DNA of 16,030 nucleotides. Source: BS750m-G62 sp964577175. Lineage in GTDB: Bacteria; Planctomycetota; Phycisphaerae; FEN-1346. The position numbers and the translations under genes were made by a program. The notes beneath the pieces were generated by a model that worked only from the letters and a program-made list of their open reading frames with translations, was not told where the DNA came from and did no database searches. The DNA lies in the NCBI GenBank assembly GCA_964577175.1, contig CAZNYC010000095.1, positions 1 through 16,030 of the forward strand. Direction: 5' to 3'. How positions within the stretch are numbered: the first letter of the stretch is position 1; each line of letters opens with the position of its first letter. Below are positions 1-7,532 of the stretch, piece by piece.

Positions 1-90
1 CGGCGTGCCGCGGCCTACGCCCTTCGTCACTGCCGCGGCGTGCCGCGGCCTACGCACTTCGTTACTTGCCGCGGCACGCCGCGGCCGACG
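1..90. repeat. GC-rich tandem repeat, about 2.5 units of 35-36 bp
   Basis: The 20-mer CGGCGTGCCGCGGCCTACGC occurs at 1-20 and again at 36-55, and a diverged third copy starts at 72. Each unit carries the palindrome GCCGCGGC, so the array can form GC-rich hairpins on either strand. Positions 1-55 recur without mismatch at 1421-1475. The array ends about 30 bp beyond the stop of the leftward phosphoesterase gene, so it lies in that gene's 3' region. It is cut by the window edge. It could be a REP-like element or a structured transcript end; nothing suggests that it codes. Confidence 0.8.
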
Positions 91-119
91 TTTCCGTTCT
101 TTTGTTACCGGGCAGGAGG

Positions 120-1268
120 TCACGGGTGGCCGGTGGCGAACGCCCCGGTGGCCTCGGTGGTTTCGTTCCCGTCCGTCCGGGCCTCGATGACGAGTTTGCC
201 GACCGACCTCGGCCCGTGGCGGCGGGTGGCGTCGGTGATGGTGACGTCGCTCCACGGGCCCCCTTTGCCGCGGTGCGGGTGCTGTTCGGTCAGCCGCTTC
301 CCGCCGTACTCCACGTCGAACTGGAAGAGTTCGAGTTCCAGGCGGTCCGGCCACACGCTGCCGCGCAGATAGTTGAGGTCCGTCTGGGTGCCCCACAGGG
401 CCCCGTGGACGATCTGCCAGATGCCGTCGCGTTTGGTGCAGGTGATGCGGTGGTGCTCGCCGCAGAAGTAGGCGTCCACGCCGTGGGCGACCATGGTCTT
501 CCAGAACGCGCTGCCGGTGCCGCCCTCCAGCATGTTGGCGCTGGAGTTCTTGCTCCGCACGGGTCCGACGACCGGCACGTGCCCATGGACGATGATGAAC
601 TGTTTGTCCTGGTGCTTCTTCAGTTCGTTCTCCAGCCAGGCCAGTTGCTTGCCGGACACGGTCATGCTCATCCGGTTGCCGGCGTCCTCGAACGTATCGA
701 CGGTGATGACCGCGAGGTTCTCTTTCACGACGGTGTAGGCGCGTCCCTTCTTGTGCGCCGGGCCGCTCTGGGGCATGCCGAGGATTCTGGTGAACTGTTC
801 CGCGAAGACGGGGGCGAGGTTCATCTTGCGGAGTCCCTGGTCGTCGCCGTACTCGTGGTCGCCGGGAGCGATATAGAGGGTGATGCCCTTGTCGTCGAAT
901 CGCTTTTTGTACCCGCCCCAGTATTCTCGCGTTTCGCGGCGAACCTCTTCCGGGCTGGACCACCAGCGGGCGTCCATGATGTCGCCGGCGTTGAGCGAAA
1001 AGGCGGGCCCCTCCTCCTTCATCCCGTCGAGGAACCAGCCGACGGCGTCCTCCCACCCGGGCTGCGGGTACTTGACGTTCCAGTTGAACAGGTCGGGGAA
1101 ACTCGTGAAGCGGAACCGGGCGTCGTTCTCGGAGGTGGGAAACGCGAACGCCCCGGCGGATGCCTTCCCGTCACCCTCCTGGCCGGACAGGGCCGGCTTG
1201 GGGGCCAGGACGACGGCTGCGGCAACGAGCGCGGTCACGAGCAGGGACGTGCGGATCGGCCGACGCAT
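120..1268 (-). CDS. Exported calcineurin-like metallophosphoesterase
   Basis: The 382-residue protein starts with a signal peptide (RR, then a hydrophobic run to about residue 22, likely cleavage near 28-30), so it should act outside the cytoplasm. Metal-binding motifs of the calcineurin-like phosphoesterase family are visible: NAGD around 93-96, GDHE at 136-139, VHGH at 227-230 and GEHH at 270-273. The first motif, normally DxH, is not clear: the matching region reads FPDLFNW near 57-63, so metal site 1 may be altered. The substrate cannot be read from sequence. The start is supported by AAGGAG at 1276-1281, 7 nt before ATG. SOD lies 201 bp upstream in the same direction, but repeats fill the gap, so co-transcription is uncertain. 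Confidence 0.85.
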   Translation of the reverse strand: MRRPIRTSLLVTALVAAAVVLAPKPALSGQEGDGKASAGAFAFPTSENDARFRFTSFPDLFNWNVKYPQPGWEDAVGWFLDGMKEEGPAFSLNAGDIMDARWWSSPEEVRRETREYWGGYKKRFDDKGITLYIAPGDHEYGDDQGLRKMNLAPVFAEQFTRILGMPQSGPAHKKGRAYTVVKENLAVITVDTFEDAGNRMSMTVSGKQLAWLENELKKHQDKQFIIVHGHVPVVGPVRSKNSSANMLEGGTGSAFWKTMVAHGVDAYFCGEHHRITCTKRDGIWQIVHGALWGTQTDLNYLRGSVWPDRLELELFQFDVEYGGKRLTEQHPHRGKGGPWSDVTITDATRRHGPRSVGKLVIEARTDGNETTEATGAFATGHP

Positions 1269-1396
1269 GGCACGGCTCCTTCTTTCGGGTTCAGACGCGT
1301 GGGGTTACCGGATCCAACGGTCACCTTACCGGCGGATCGGGCGGCACGCAACCTCTTGGCGGGCATACCCCGGGGAGCCCCGCTGCGTACAAAGGA

Positions 1397-1422
1397 CGCG
1401 GCGGGTACGGAGCCCCGCCGCG
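1397..1422. repeat. ACGGAG-loop hairpin, copy 1 (3' of SOD)
   Basis: CGCGGCGGG (1397-1405) pairs perfectly with CCCGCCGCG (1414-1422) around an 8-nt loop containing ACGGAG. It lies 48 bp past the SOD stop and overlaps the start of the tandem repeat at 1421. The same loop is found in hairpins at 6239-6266 and 7482-7511. No T-tract follows on the minus strand, so it is not a classical intrinsic terminator, although it may stabilise or end the SOD transcript. Confidence 0.75.
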
Positions 1423-1469
1423 GCGTGCCGCGGCCTACGCCCTTCGTCACTGCCGCGGCGTGCCGCGGC

Positions 1470-1475
<6 letters not shown>
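1421..1475. repeat. Second copy of the 55-bp repeat found at 1-55
   Basis: All 55 bases match positions 1-55, including both 20-mer units 35 bp apart. The repeat runs into the SOD gene: its GCGTAGG, read on the minus strand, supplies the TAG stop of SOD at 1470-1472. The repeat and the hairpin at 1397-1422 form one composite block in the 201-bp gap between SOD and the phosphoesterase. The rest of that gap (1269-1396) shows no gene and only the phosphoesterase ribosome-binding site. Confidence 0.85.
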
Positions 1476-2219
<744 letters not shown>

Positions 2220-2272
2220 CGAATGCTCCTTTCGGGATTGCCCTTGCCCGATGACTGGGTCCGCTTTAGCCT

Positions 2273-2302
2273 ATCGTACGGTCGGCCGTACACCCGACGC
2301 AA
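2273..2302 (-). promoter_or_regulatory. Candidate promoter of the SOD gene
   Basis: On the minus strand, TTGCGT (2297-2302) and TACGAT (2273-2278) are separated by 18 bp, about 50 bp before the SOD start codon. Each hexamer matches the sigma70 consensus at four of six positions, so this is a moderate candidate. No better pair was seen in the 167-bp gap between SOD and the divergent gamma-subunit gene. Confidence 0.4.
2276..2291. promoter_or_regulatory. Operator-like palindrome in the SOD/gamma-subunit divergent region
   Basis: GTACGG-TCGG-CCGTAC is a perfect 6-bp inverted repeat with a 4-bp spacer. It overlaps the -10 and spacer of the candidate SOD promoter and lies about 95 bp upstream of the divergent gene. 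A repressor could act there, but no regulator gene is in the window and a chance palindrome in GC-rich DNA is possible. Confidence 0.35.
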
Positions 2303-2386
2303 CGGGGCGACGAGATTCTTCGGCCGCGTGCCGGCGCCGGACCAACCGGCGGCCGCAACCACGCGGCGCCTGCAGAGGAGACTCCC

Positions 2387-2938
2387 GTGGACGAACGCAT
2401 GATCTTTTCCGGATTCGGGGGGCAGGGCCTCATGACCCTCGGCAAGTTCACCGCCGAACTGCTGATGGACCGCCACGAGGTGACGTTCTTTCCGTCCTAC
2501 GGCACGGAGGTGCGAGGCGGGACGGCGTACTGCCACGTGTGTGTGAGCGACCGGCCCATCGCCAGCCCGGTCGTCGAGCACGCCACCTGCCTGGTCGTCA
2601 TGAACCAGATGTCGTACGACCGGTTCGCCGAGATCGTCCAGTCGGACGGGCTCGTGCTTTCGAACCAGAGCATGATCGAGCCGACCGGCGCGCACGGCGA
2701 GGCGCGGCTGGTGGAGGTCGATGCCTCGGGCCTGGCGAACGAGATGGGCAACGTCCGCGTGGCGAACATGGTCCTGCTTGGGGCGCTGAACCGCCTGAAA
2801 AACCTGGCGGACGAGCAGGAGATCGTCGCCCTCCTGGAGAAGAAACTCGGCACGGATCCCGGCAAGCGCGACGTCCTGAACCTGAACAAGCAGGCCCTGA
2901 AAGTCGGCGCCGAGCAGGCCGACCGGGCTGCCGGCTGA
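2387..2938 (+). CDS. 2-oxoacid:acceptor oxidoreductase gamma subunit (KorC/VorC/PorG type), stand-alone
   Basis: The 183-residue protein matches the gamma subunit or domain of 2-oxoacid:ferredoxin oxidoreductases, which oxidatively decarboxylate 2-oxoacids to acyl-CoA with ferredoxin as acceptor. The glycine-rich GFGGQG at 9-14 and PSYGTEVRGGTA at 36-47 are typical of the family. It ends in an amphipathic, charged tail and has no membrane segment, so it is cytoplasmic. The GTG start is favoured by AGAGGAG at 2374-2380, 6 nt upstream; an ATG at 2399 lacks this spacing. No alpha (pyrimidine-binding), beta (TPP-binding) or ferredoxin subunit lies beside it, which is unusual because the subunits are normally encoded together. 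Pyruvate, 2-oxoglutarate or branched-chain 2-oxoacids cannot be distinguished. Confidence 0.88.
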   Translation: MDERMIFSGFGGQGLMTLGKFTAELLMDRHEVTFFPSYGTEVRGGTAYCHVCVSDRPIASPVVEHATCLVVMNQMSYDRFAEIVQSDGLVLSNQSMIEPTGAHGEARLVEVDASGLANEMGNVRVANMVLLGALNRLKNLADEQEIVALLEKKLGTDPGKRDVLNLNKQALKVGAEQADRAAG

Positions 2939-2951
2939 GGCGTTCTTTTCA

Positions 2952-2975
2952 GGCGCGGCACGCGTTGGCCTTTTT
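2952..2975 (+). terminator. Weak candidate terminator after the gamma-subunit gene
   Basis: A short stem, CGCG-GCA-CGCG (2954-2964), is followed by GGCC and then five T residues at 2971-2975, starting 14 bp past the stop. The stem is only 4 bp plus a possible bulged extension, so intrinsic termination here is uncertain. Confidence 0.25.
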
Positions 2976-2997
2976 ATTGAGTCCGGTAAAGTGAAGA

Positions 2998-3098
2998 TGT
3001 CATTCTGATGCCTCGCTTGCGAGGCCGAAGAATCTCGCCGTGCGAAAGGTGGCAAGGCGAGATTCTTCGTCGCGGCTTTGCCGCTCCTCAGAATGACA
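2998..3098. repeat. Palindromic element that can fold into a four-way junction
   Basis: Outer arms TGTCATTCTGA (2998-3008) and TCAGAATGACA (3088-3098) are perfect 11-bp complements. Inside lie three hairpins almost end to end: GCCTCG/CGAGGC (3010-3025), a 14-bp stem CGAAGAATCTCGCC (3026-3039) with its complement at 3056-3069, and GCGGC/GCCGC with a TTT loop (3072-3084). This cloverleaf fills most of the 329-bp gap between the gamma-subunit and HEAT genes. It looks like a short non-autonomous palindromic repeat or structured RNA. A further small palindrome, AACCTT-G-AAGGTT, follows at 3098-3110. The rest of the gap (3111-3231) shows nothing recognisable. Confidence 0.8.
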
Positions 3099-3231
3099 AC
3101 CTTGAAGGTTTCTTTTGCCGGATTCAATCGCCGCGACCCGAAGGGGAGCGCGCCCCGCCCGTCGGCGCGCCCCGCTTCACGTGCCGCGCCCCCCGCGCCA
3201 GGAATCTCCGCCCTCGCTCCGTCCCTTCGCG

Positions 3232-3237
3232 TATAAT
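3232..3237 (+). promoter_or_regulatory. Promoter -10 box for the HEAT-repeat gene
   Basis: A perfect TATAAT stands 30 bp before the ATG in otherwise GC-rich DNA, which would give a leader of about 24 nt. No convincing -35 hexamer exists at 16-18 bp spacing and there is no extended -10 TG, so the promoter may need an activator. Confidence 0.5.
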
Positions 3238-3267
3238 CAGACGTGGGCATCGCGTAAGGAGCCTGCC

Positions 3268-4218
3268 ATGCGTCGTCTCTCCCTCCCGTGCGTGCTGCTG
3301 GCGGTTGTCGCCGGAGTCGCCGTTGTGGCCGGCGCGGCCGACGGGTCCGCGAAAGCGGCCTCCTCGGGCAAGGTTGGTGCTGCCGCCGACGAGGCCGTGT
3401 ACAAGGAGTGGCTCAAGCGGATTCGGCTCATCGAGATCCGGCATCTCCGCTCGGGCCTGTCGTCCGACTTCGCCGAGGGGCGCCGGAAGATCCTCGCCAT
3501 CGGCGACGAGGACGCCGTCGGGCCCATGGTCGACGTGCTCTACGGTCCCAAGGCGCGGTACCGCGGGCTGCTCATCGAGGCGCTGACGGCGATGGCGACC
3601 GACGGTTCGAAGCTGGCGCAGGCGTACCTGCAGGAGATCGCGGTCGGCGACGGCAGCGCCGCCCATCGCCGGCGGGCGGTCGACGGGCTCCGCCAGCACA
3701 CGGGTGGGCCCCCGACCGACCGTCTCCTGGCGCACCTCGCGCTGGACGACGTGCCGGTCATCCGCGACCGGGCCGCCGTCGCCTTGGCCGAACTCGGCGA
3801 CAAGCGGGCCGTCTGGCTTCTCGTCGAGCGCCTCGTGACCGAGGACGTCCGCCTCGTGGGCGGCGAACAGTGGAGCGCCGGCATGCAACTGGACGTGCGA
3901 GGCCAGATGCTGGGCGTGCCCACGTTCCGGCAGGTGGCGGTGCAGGCGGCCGTGCCGGGCGGCGTGGCCACCACCTTCATCGAACTGCCCGAGGTCGAGG
4001 TCGTCGACTTCGCCACCACCATCGCCATGACCGATCATCACAAGCCCGTGCCGCACTACCAGCGCGTCAAGACGAGGCACCCGCAGGTGCTGGTGGCTCT
4101 CAAACGCCTGACGGGGAAGGACTTCGGCTACAACCAGGCGGCGTGGCAGAAGTGGCTCGAGTCGCGGGAGGCCGACGGCGTCGTGCCGGCGTGGCAGCCC
4201 GTGCGGATCGGGAAGTGA
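3268..4218 (+). CDS. Secreted HEAT-repeat protein
   Basis: This 316-residue protein begins with a clear signal peptide (MRRLSLP, hydrophobic run, likely cleavage after about residue 23), so it is probably periplasmic. Residues about 70-195 form alternating amphipathic helices of HEAT or armadillo type, for example the stretches around AVGPMVDVLY and VIRDRAAVALAELGDKRAVWLLVERL-like repeats at the two ends. Such domains are protein-binding scaffolds; no catalytic motif was seen. The C-terminus holds DFGYNQAAWQKWL, resembling the tail of other planctomycete HEAT proteins as I recall them. The start is chosen for AAGGAG at 3256-3261, 6 nt before ATG, for the signal peptide and for TATAAT just upstream; an in-frame ATG at 3115 has none of these. 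Partner and function are unknown. Confidence 0.8.
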   Translation: MRRLSLPCVLLAVVAGVAVVAGAADGSAKAASSGKVGAAADEAVYKEWLKRIRLIEIRHLRSGLSSDFAEGRRKILAIGDEDAVGPMVDVLYGPKARYRGLLIEALTAMATDGSKLAQAYLQEIAVGDGSAAHRRRAVDGLRQHTGGPPTDRLLAHLALDDVPVIRDRAAVALAELGDKRAVWLLVERLVTEDVRLVGGEQWSAGMQLDVRGQMLGVPTFRQVAVQAAVPGGVATTFIELPEVEVVDFATTIAMTDHHKPVPHYQRVKTRHPQVLVALKRLTGKDFGYNQAAWQKWLESREADGVVPAWQPVRIGK

Positions 4219-4244
4219 CGGCGGCGCCGCGAGTCTTGAATCAT

Positions 4245-4291
4245 AAATCTCAAATCTCGAATGCCGGGTCGGGATTCGAAATTTGAGATTT
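4245..4291. terminator. Inverted repeat between convergent genes, probable bidirectional terminator
   Basis: The 18-bp arms at 4245-4262 and 4274-4291 are complementary except for one position and are separated by 11 bp. They consist of AAATCTCAAAT-type sequence, strikingly AT-rich for this region. A further direct copy of GATTTGAGAT follows at 4293-4302. It lies 26 bp past the HEAT-protein stop and 24 bp past the stop of the leftward phosphatase. Position suggests a shared terminator. The repeated AAATCTCAAAT words also suggest a dispersed repeat family. Confidence 0.55.
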
Positions 4292-4315
4292 CAGATTTGA
4301 GATCCGCACACGCCG

Positions 4316-6169
4316 TTACACCACCTTCACGGCCACCAGCGTCAGGTCGTCCGCCTGGGGCGCCAGGCCGGTGAACCGCCGGATGTCCCACCGGATTTCC
4401 TCGACGGCCCGCTCCGCGCCATGATGGGCGTTGCGGCGGATGGCACCGAGCAGCCGCTCGCGCCCGAACCGCTCGCCGTCGTAGTTCGTGGCGTCGCACG
4501 CCCCGTCGGAGAAGGCGACGAGCATGTCGCCCGGCAGCAGGTCGACGACCTCCTGCTCGTATTCGACCTGGTCGCTGACGCCGAGGAGCGGTCCGCCGGC
4601 CTCCAGCGTCCGCACCTCGCCGTTGCGGATGAGCAATGCCGGCTCGTGCCCGGCGCTGGAGTAGGTGAACCGTCTCGCCTCCGAATCCAGCACGCCGTAG
4701 AGCAGGGTGGCGAACTCGGAGGGTTCCGTGTCGTGGGTCAGCCCCCGGTTGACGCGGTCCATGACGTGGGGCAGGGCGTAGACGTGTTCGGCCTGGGCGC
4801 GGAGGGCAGCCCGGACGCTGGCCATCAGAATGGCCGCCGGCACGCCCTTGCCGGCCACGTCGCCGAGGGCGACGCCCCAGTTGCCGCCCGGCAGTTCGAT
4901 CCAGTCGTGGAAGTCGCCGCCCACCGCCTGCGACGGAAGGGTCACGCCCCAGCAGTCGTAACCGGGGATGCTCGGCGCATGGCCGGGCAGAAGCCGGTTC
5001 TGAACGCGGGCCGCCAGGTGCAGTTCCCGCTGCTGAAGCCGCGACTGCGCCACCTGGTCCACGAGTTGGGCGTTGTGGACCGTCAGGGCCGCCTGGTTCG
5101 CCACGCTCCGGAACAGGCGGACCTCCTCGTCGGTGAAGGTGTGGGGCTCGGCGGTGTAGACGTGCAGGGTGCCGAGCGGCTCGCCCTTGGCCACGAGGCC
5201 CATCGAGAGGCTCGAGACGAGTCCCTCGCGCCGGGCGTGGTCGCTGTACCGGACGTTGGGGTCCTCGCGCATGTCGCGGACCATGACGACTTCGCCCGCC
5301 AGCGCCGCCCGGTCGTTCGGGTTTTCGTCCACCAGGACGGGGCCCTTCTCGAGGTACGAGGGCGACAGGCCGTGCGTCGCCTTCAGCACCAGTTCGTCGC
5401 CGTCCGGGTTCAGCAGCCGCAGGCTGCACGCCTTGACGTTCATGATCTCGGCCATGGTGCGGACGATGTTGTCGAGGACGGCGTCGGGTTCGAGCGTGGA
5501 GGAGAGGAGTCGGCTGGTCTCCGAGAGCAGGGTCAGTTCCTCGACCCGCTCGCGCAGGACGGCCTGCTGCCAGCACAGGTGCGTCAGGGTGCCGGCGAGG
5601 AGTTGGAGGAACCGGACGGCGGCCTGCATCCGCTCCTCCGGCAGGGGTTCCAGGTCGGCTGCCGCCTCCGCCAGTTCCTCTTCGTCCAGATGATAGCGGA
5701 CGGCGAGATCATGGACCTGGTCGCGGGGGATCGGCTTCTCCGGCACGTCGCCCAGGACCACCGTGCCGAGGACGCGGCCCTGGAGTCGCACCGCCGCCGC
5801 GTACTGCGTCAGGTCGGCATGGCAGACGTACCGGACGGGGTCGGACCGCCCCTCGGCGGCGGCGGCCGAGGCGGCCGCGTAGTTCGACAGCCGGCACGCC
5901 TCGTTGTCGTGCAGGGCGCCGCCGATGAGTTCGCAGAAGCGGCTCGACCCGCTCGGACGGGTGACGAGGCGGCCCTGGTCGTCGCGGATGCTCGCGGCCA
6001 TGCCGGTCAGGTCCGCGAAGGCGTCCTGGAGTTCCTGCAGCGCCGCCACGTCGATCAGGTCCACGAGCCGCGGTTTCCAGTCCTGCGACCGGACGCCGGT
6101 GTGTTCCCTTGGCGCGGACCCGGCCCCAACGGGGGCGGTTTCGGCGTTGGATGGGTTCGGCTCGGTCAT
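4316..6169 (-). CDS. PocR-GAF-PP2C (SpoIIE/RsbU-type) serine/threonine phosphatase
   Basis: This 617-residue cytoplasmic protein has three parts. Residues about 36-190 resemble the PocR ligand-binding domain (LIDVAALQELQDAFADLTG start, Cys-containing RFCELI, EACRLSNY and YVCHADL segments). Residues about 203-385 contain a short helical linker and a GAF domain. Residues about 395-617 form a PP2C phosphatase of the SpoIIE/RsbU type, with metal-binding signatures GGDFHDW (416-422), GDVAGKG (436-442), SDGACD (553-558) and ADDLTLVAV (605-613). Such enzymes usually dephosphorylate an anti-sigma-factor antagonist; no STAS or HPK partner is in the window. PocR domains are proposed to sense simple hydrocarbon derivatives such as 1,2-propanediol. 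It follows nadA by 116 bp in the same direction, with no clear own promoter and a weak ribosome-binding site (AGGCGGG). Confidence 0.9.
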   Translation of the reverse strand: MTEPNPSNAETAPVGAGSAPREHTGVRSQDWKPRLVDLIDVAALQELQDAFADLTGMAASIRDDQGRLVTRPSGSSRFCELIGGALHDNEACRLSNYAAASAAAAEGRSDPVRYVCHADLTQYAAAVRLQGRVLGTVVLGDVPEKPIPRDQVHDLAVRYHLDEEELAEAAADLEPLPEERMQAAVRFLQLLAGTLTHLCWQQAVLRERVEELTLLSETSRLLSSTLEPDAVLDNIVRTMAEIMNVKACSLRLLNPDGDELVLKATHGLSPSYLEKGPVLVDENPNDRAALAGEVVMVRDMREDPNVRYSDHARREGLVSSLSMGLVAKGEPLGTLHVYTAEPHTFTDEEVRLFRSVANQAALTVHNAQLVDQVAQSRLQQRELHLAARVQNRLLPGHAPSIPGYDCWGVTLPSQAVGGDFHDWIELPGGNWGVALGDVAGKGVPAAILMASVRAALRAQAEHVYALPHVMDRVNRGLTHDTEPSEFATLLYGVLDSEARRFTYSSAGHEPALLIRNGEVRTLEAGGPLLGVSDQVEYEQEVVDLLPGDMLVAFSDGACDATNYDGERFGRERLLGAIRRNAHHGAERAVEEIRWDIRRFTGLAPQADDLTLVAVKVV

Positions 6170-6238
6170 GTGGCCCGCCTACAGGGGGCAGGGCGGCGGG
6201 CCTCCGCACCCGCCGCGCAGCACTCCCACGTGCTTGCC

Positions 6239-6266
6239 GCGCCGTGGGTACGGAGACCCACCGCGC
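6239..6266. repeat. ACGGAG-loop hairpin, copy 2 (3' of nadA)
   Basis: GCGC-C-GTGGGT (6239-6249) pairs with ACCCAC-C-GCGC (6256-6266), giving 10 base pairs with one C/C mismatch around the loop ACGGAG. It starts 20 bp past the nadA stop, in the 116-bp gap before the phosphatase gene. It may attenuate or stabilise a shared transcript. The stem differs from the hairpin at 7482-7511 by a compensated pair (G-C here, T-A there) next to the loop. Confidence 0.75.
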
Positions 6267-6285
6267 CGGCTCTCCGGCTCGTTTC

Positions 6286-7218
6286 CTACGACACCTCCAG
6301 CATCCGTTCGATGGCCCGGCGGGCGTCGGCGGCCACGTCGTCCGGCACGTGGACCTCGTTGGCCATGTCCTCCAGCGCCCACACGATTTTCTCCAGCGTG
6401 TTCAGTTTCATGTTCGGGCAGTCCGCCAGGCTCGACACCTGGATGATCTCCTTCTCCGGGTTCGCCTTCCGGATGGTGTGGCACACGCCGAACTCCGTCC
6501 CGATGATGAACGTCCGCTTCGGCGACTCCGTCACGTGGCGGATGATCTGGCTCGTCGAGCCGATGAAGTCCGCCGCCTCCCGTACGTCGCGCGTGCACTC
6601 CGGATGGACGAGGACCTCGGCGTCCGGGTACTGCTGCCGGCGGGCCTCCACGTGCTCGGCCAGGATGCGGTGGTGCGTGGGGCAGAATCCCGGCCACAGG
6701 ATGATGTTCTCCCGGCCCGTCTGCTCGGCCACGTAGTCGGCCAGGCTCTGGTCCGGCACGAACAGGATCGGCCGCTCCGGCGCGATCGACTCGACCACCC
6801 GCACGGCGTTGGCGCTGGTGCAGCAGATGTCGGCCATCGCCTTGACGCGGGCCGAGGAGTTCACGTACGCCACCACGGCCGCGTTCGGATGCTGCCGCCG
6901 CGCTTCCTCCAGTTCCCGGGGGGCGGTCATGTCGGCCATCGGGCACCCGGCATTCGGGTCCGGCATGAGGACCGGCCGGTCGGGGTTCAGGAGTTTCGCG
7001 GTCTCGGCCATGAAGTGGACGCCGCAGAGGACGATTGTGTCGGCGTCGGTGGCGGCGGCTTCACGGGCCATGGCCAGCGAGTCGCCGACGATGTCCGCCA
7101 CGTCCTGGACCTCCGGCCGCTGGTAGTTGTGCGCCAGGATGACCGCGCGCCGCTCGCGCCGCAGCGCGTCGATGCGTTCCGCCAGCGCCGGCGATGCCTG
7201 TTGTTCCGGTGCGACCAT
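6286..7218 (-). CDS. nadA: Quinolinate synthase NadA
   Basis: This 310-residue cytoplasmic enzyme condenses iminoaspartate with dihydroxyacetone phosphate to quinolinate in de novo NAD biosynthesis, using a [4Fe-4S] cluster. Length fits the family. The N-terminal AHNYQRPEVQDVADIVGDS signature, YVNSSA and CCTSANA segments, and HPEC are all present. The three cluster cysteines are inferred as Cys92 (GCPMA), Cys179 (GFCPTH) and Cys267 (DCPNMK); their 87-residue first spacing equals that of the Thermotoga enzyme. The start is supported by AGGAG at 7225-7229, 6 nt before ATG. Neither nadB nor nadC is adjacent, so the pathway genes are scattered. A good promoter precedes it and an ACGGAG-loop hairpin follows it. 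Confidence 0.97.
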   Translation of the reverse strand: MVAPEQQASPALAERIDALRRERRAVILAHNYQRPEVQDVADIVGDSLAMAREAAATDADTIVLCGVHFMAETAKLLNPDRPVLMPDPNAGCPMADMTAPRELEEARRQHPNAAVVAYVNSSARVKAMADICCTSANAVRVVESIAPERPILFVPDQSLADYVAEQTGRENIILWPGFCPTHHRILAEHVEARRQQYPDAEVLVHPECTRDVREAADFIGSTSQIIRHVTESPKRTFIIGTEFGVCHTIRKANPEKEIIQVSSLADCPNMKLNTLEKIVWALEDMANEVHVPDDVAADARRAIERMLEVS

Positions 7219-7288
7219 TGCGTGCTCCTGCCGTCATCCTGCCGCCCGGCGGTTAGGCTTCCGTGGTCCGCCCGACTAAGAATCGGTA

Positions 7289-7317
7289 ATTATACGTGCC
7301 CCGCTCGGCGGCCTCAA
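7289..7317 (-). promoter_or_regulatory. Sigma70-type promoter of nadA
   Basis: On the minus strand, TTGAGG (7312-7317) and a perfect TATAAT (7289-7294) are 17 bp apart. The predicted transcript would start near 7282, giving a leader of about 64 nt. The 10-mer ACGTTGAGGC around the -35 box is identical to that of the GH106 promoter at 10721-10730. Confidence 0.7.
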
Positions 7318-7364
7318 CGTGAAAGCGGGGTGGGACCCCGAGCCGACGCACGTGTGCAAGGTGC

Positions 7365-7426
7365 CACGGATTGCTTGTCAATCCGTGCGCAGCGGGGCCG
7401 GAACACGGTTTGACGGGCAAACCGCG
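7365..7426. repeat. Pair of related hairpins between GH106 and nadA
   Basis: CACGGATTG (7365-7373) pairs perfectly with CAATCCGTG (7379-7387) around a 5-nt loop. A second, CACGGTTTG (7404-7412) with CAAACCGCG (7418-7426), has the same shape and loop length, starts 39 bp later and has one outer mismatch. The two differ at one inner position by a compensated A-T/T-A swap, so they look like copies of one structured element. They lie in the 314-bp gap 7219-7532, which otherwise holds the nadA promoter and the hairpin at 7482-7511. Confidence 0.75.
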
Positions 7427-7481
7427 GCACCTGCGCGACCGGCAGTCGTGCCCGCCGCCCGCCAAACGTGGGGCTGCAGGA

Positions 7482-7511
7482 AGCGCGGTGGTTACGGAGA
7501 ACCACCGCGCT
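7482..7511. repeat. ACGGAG-loop hairpin, copy 3 (3' of GH106)
   Basis: AGCGCGGTGGTT (7482-7493) and AACCACCGCGCT (7500-7511) are perfect 12-bp complements around ACGGAG. It lies 21 bp past the stop of the GH106 gene. This is the best-preserved member of the family in the window. On the minus strand no run of T follows directly, so rho-independent termination of the usual form is not obvious. Confidence 0.8.
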
Positions 7512-7532
7512 GCTACCCAAGGTCGACTCCAT

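Noticed and set aside
1..90. Tandem repeats as a possible CRISPR array
   Set aside because: Units of 35-36 bp follow each other with no unique spacers, and no cas gene is present.
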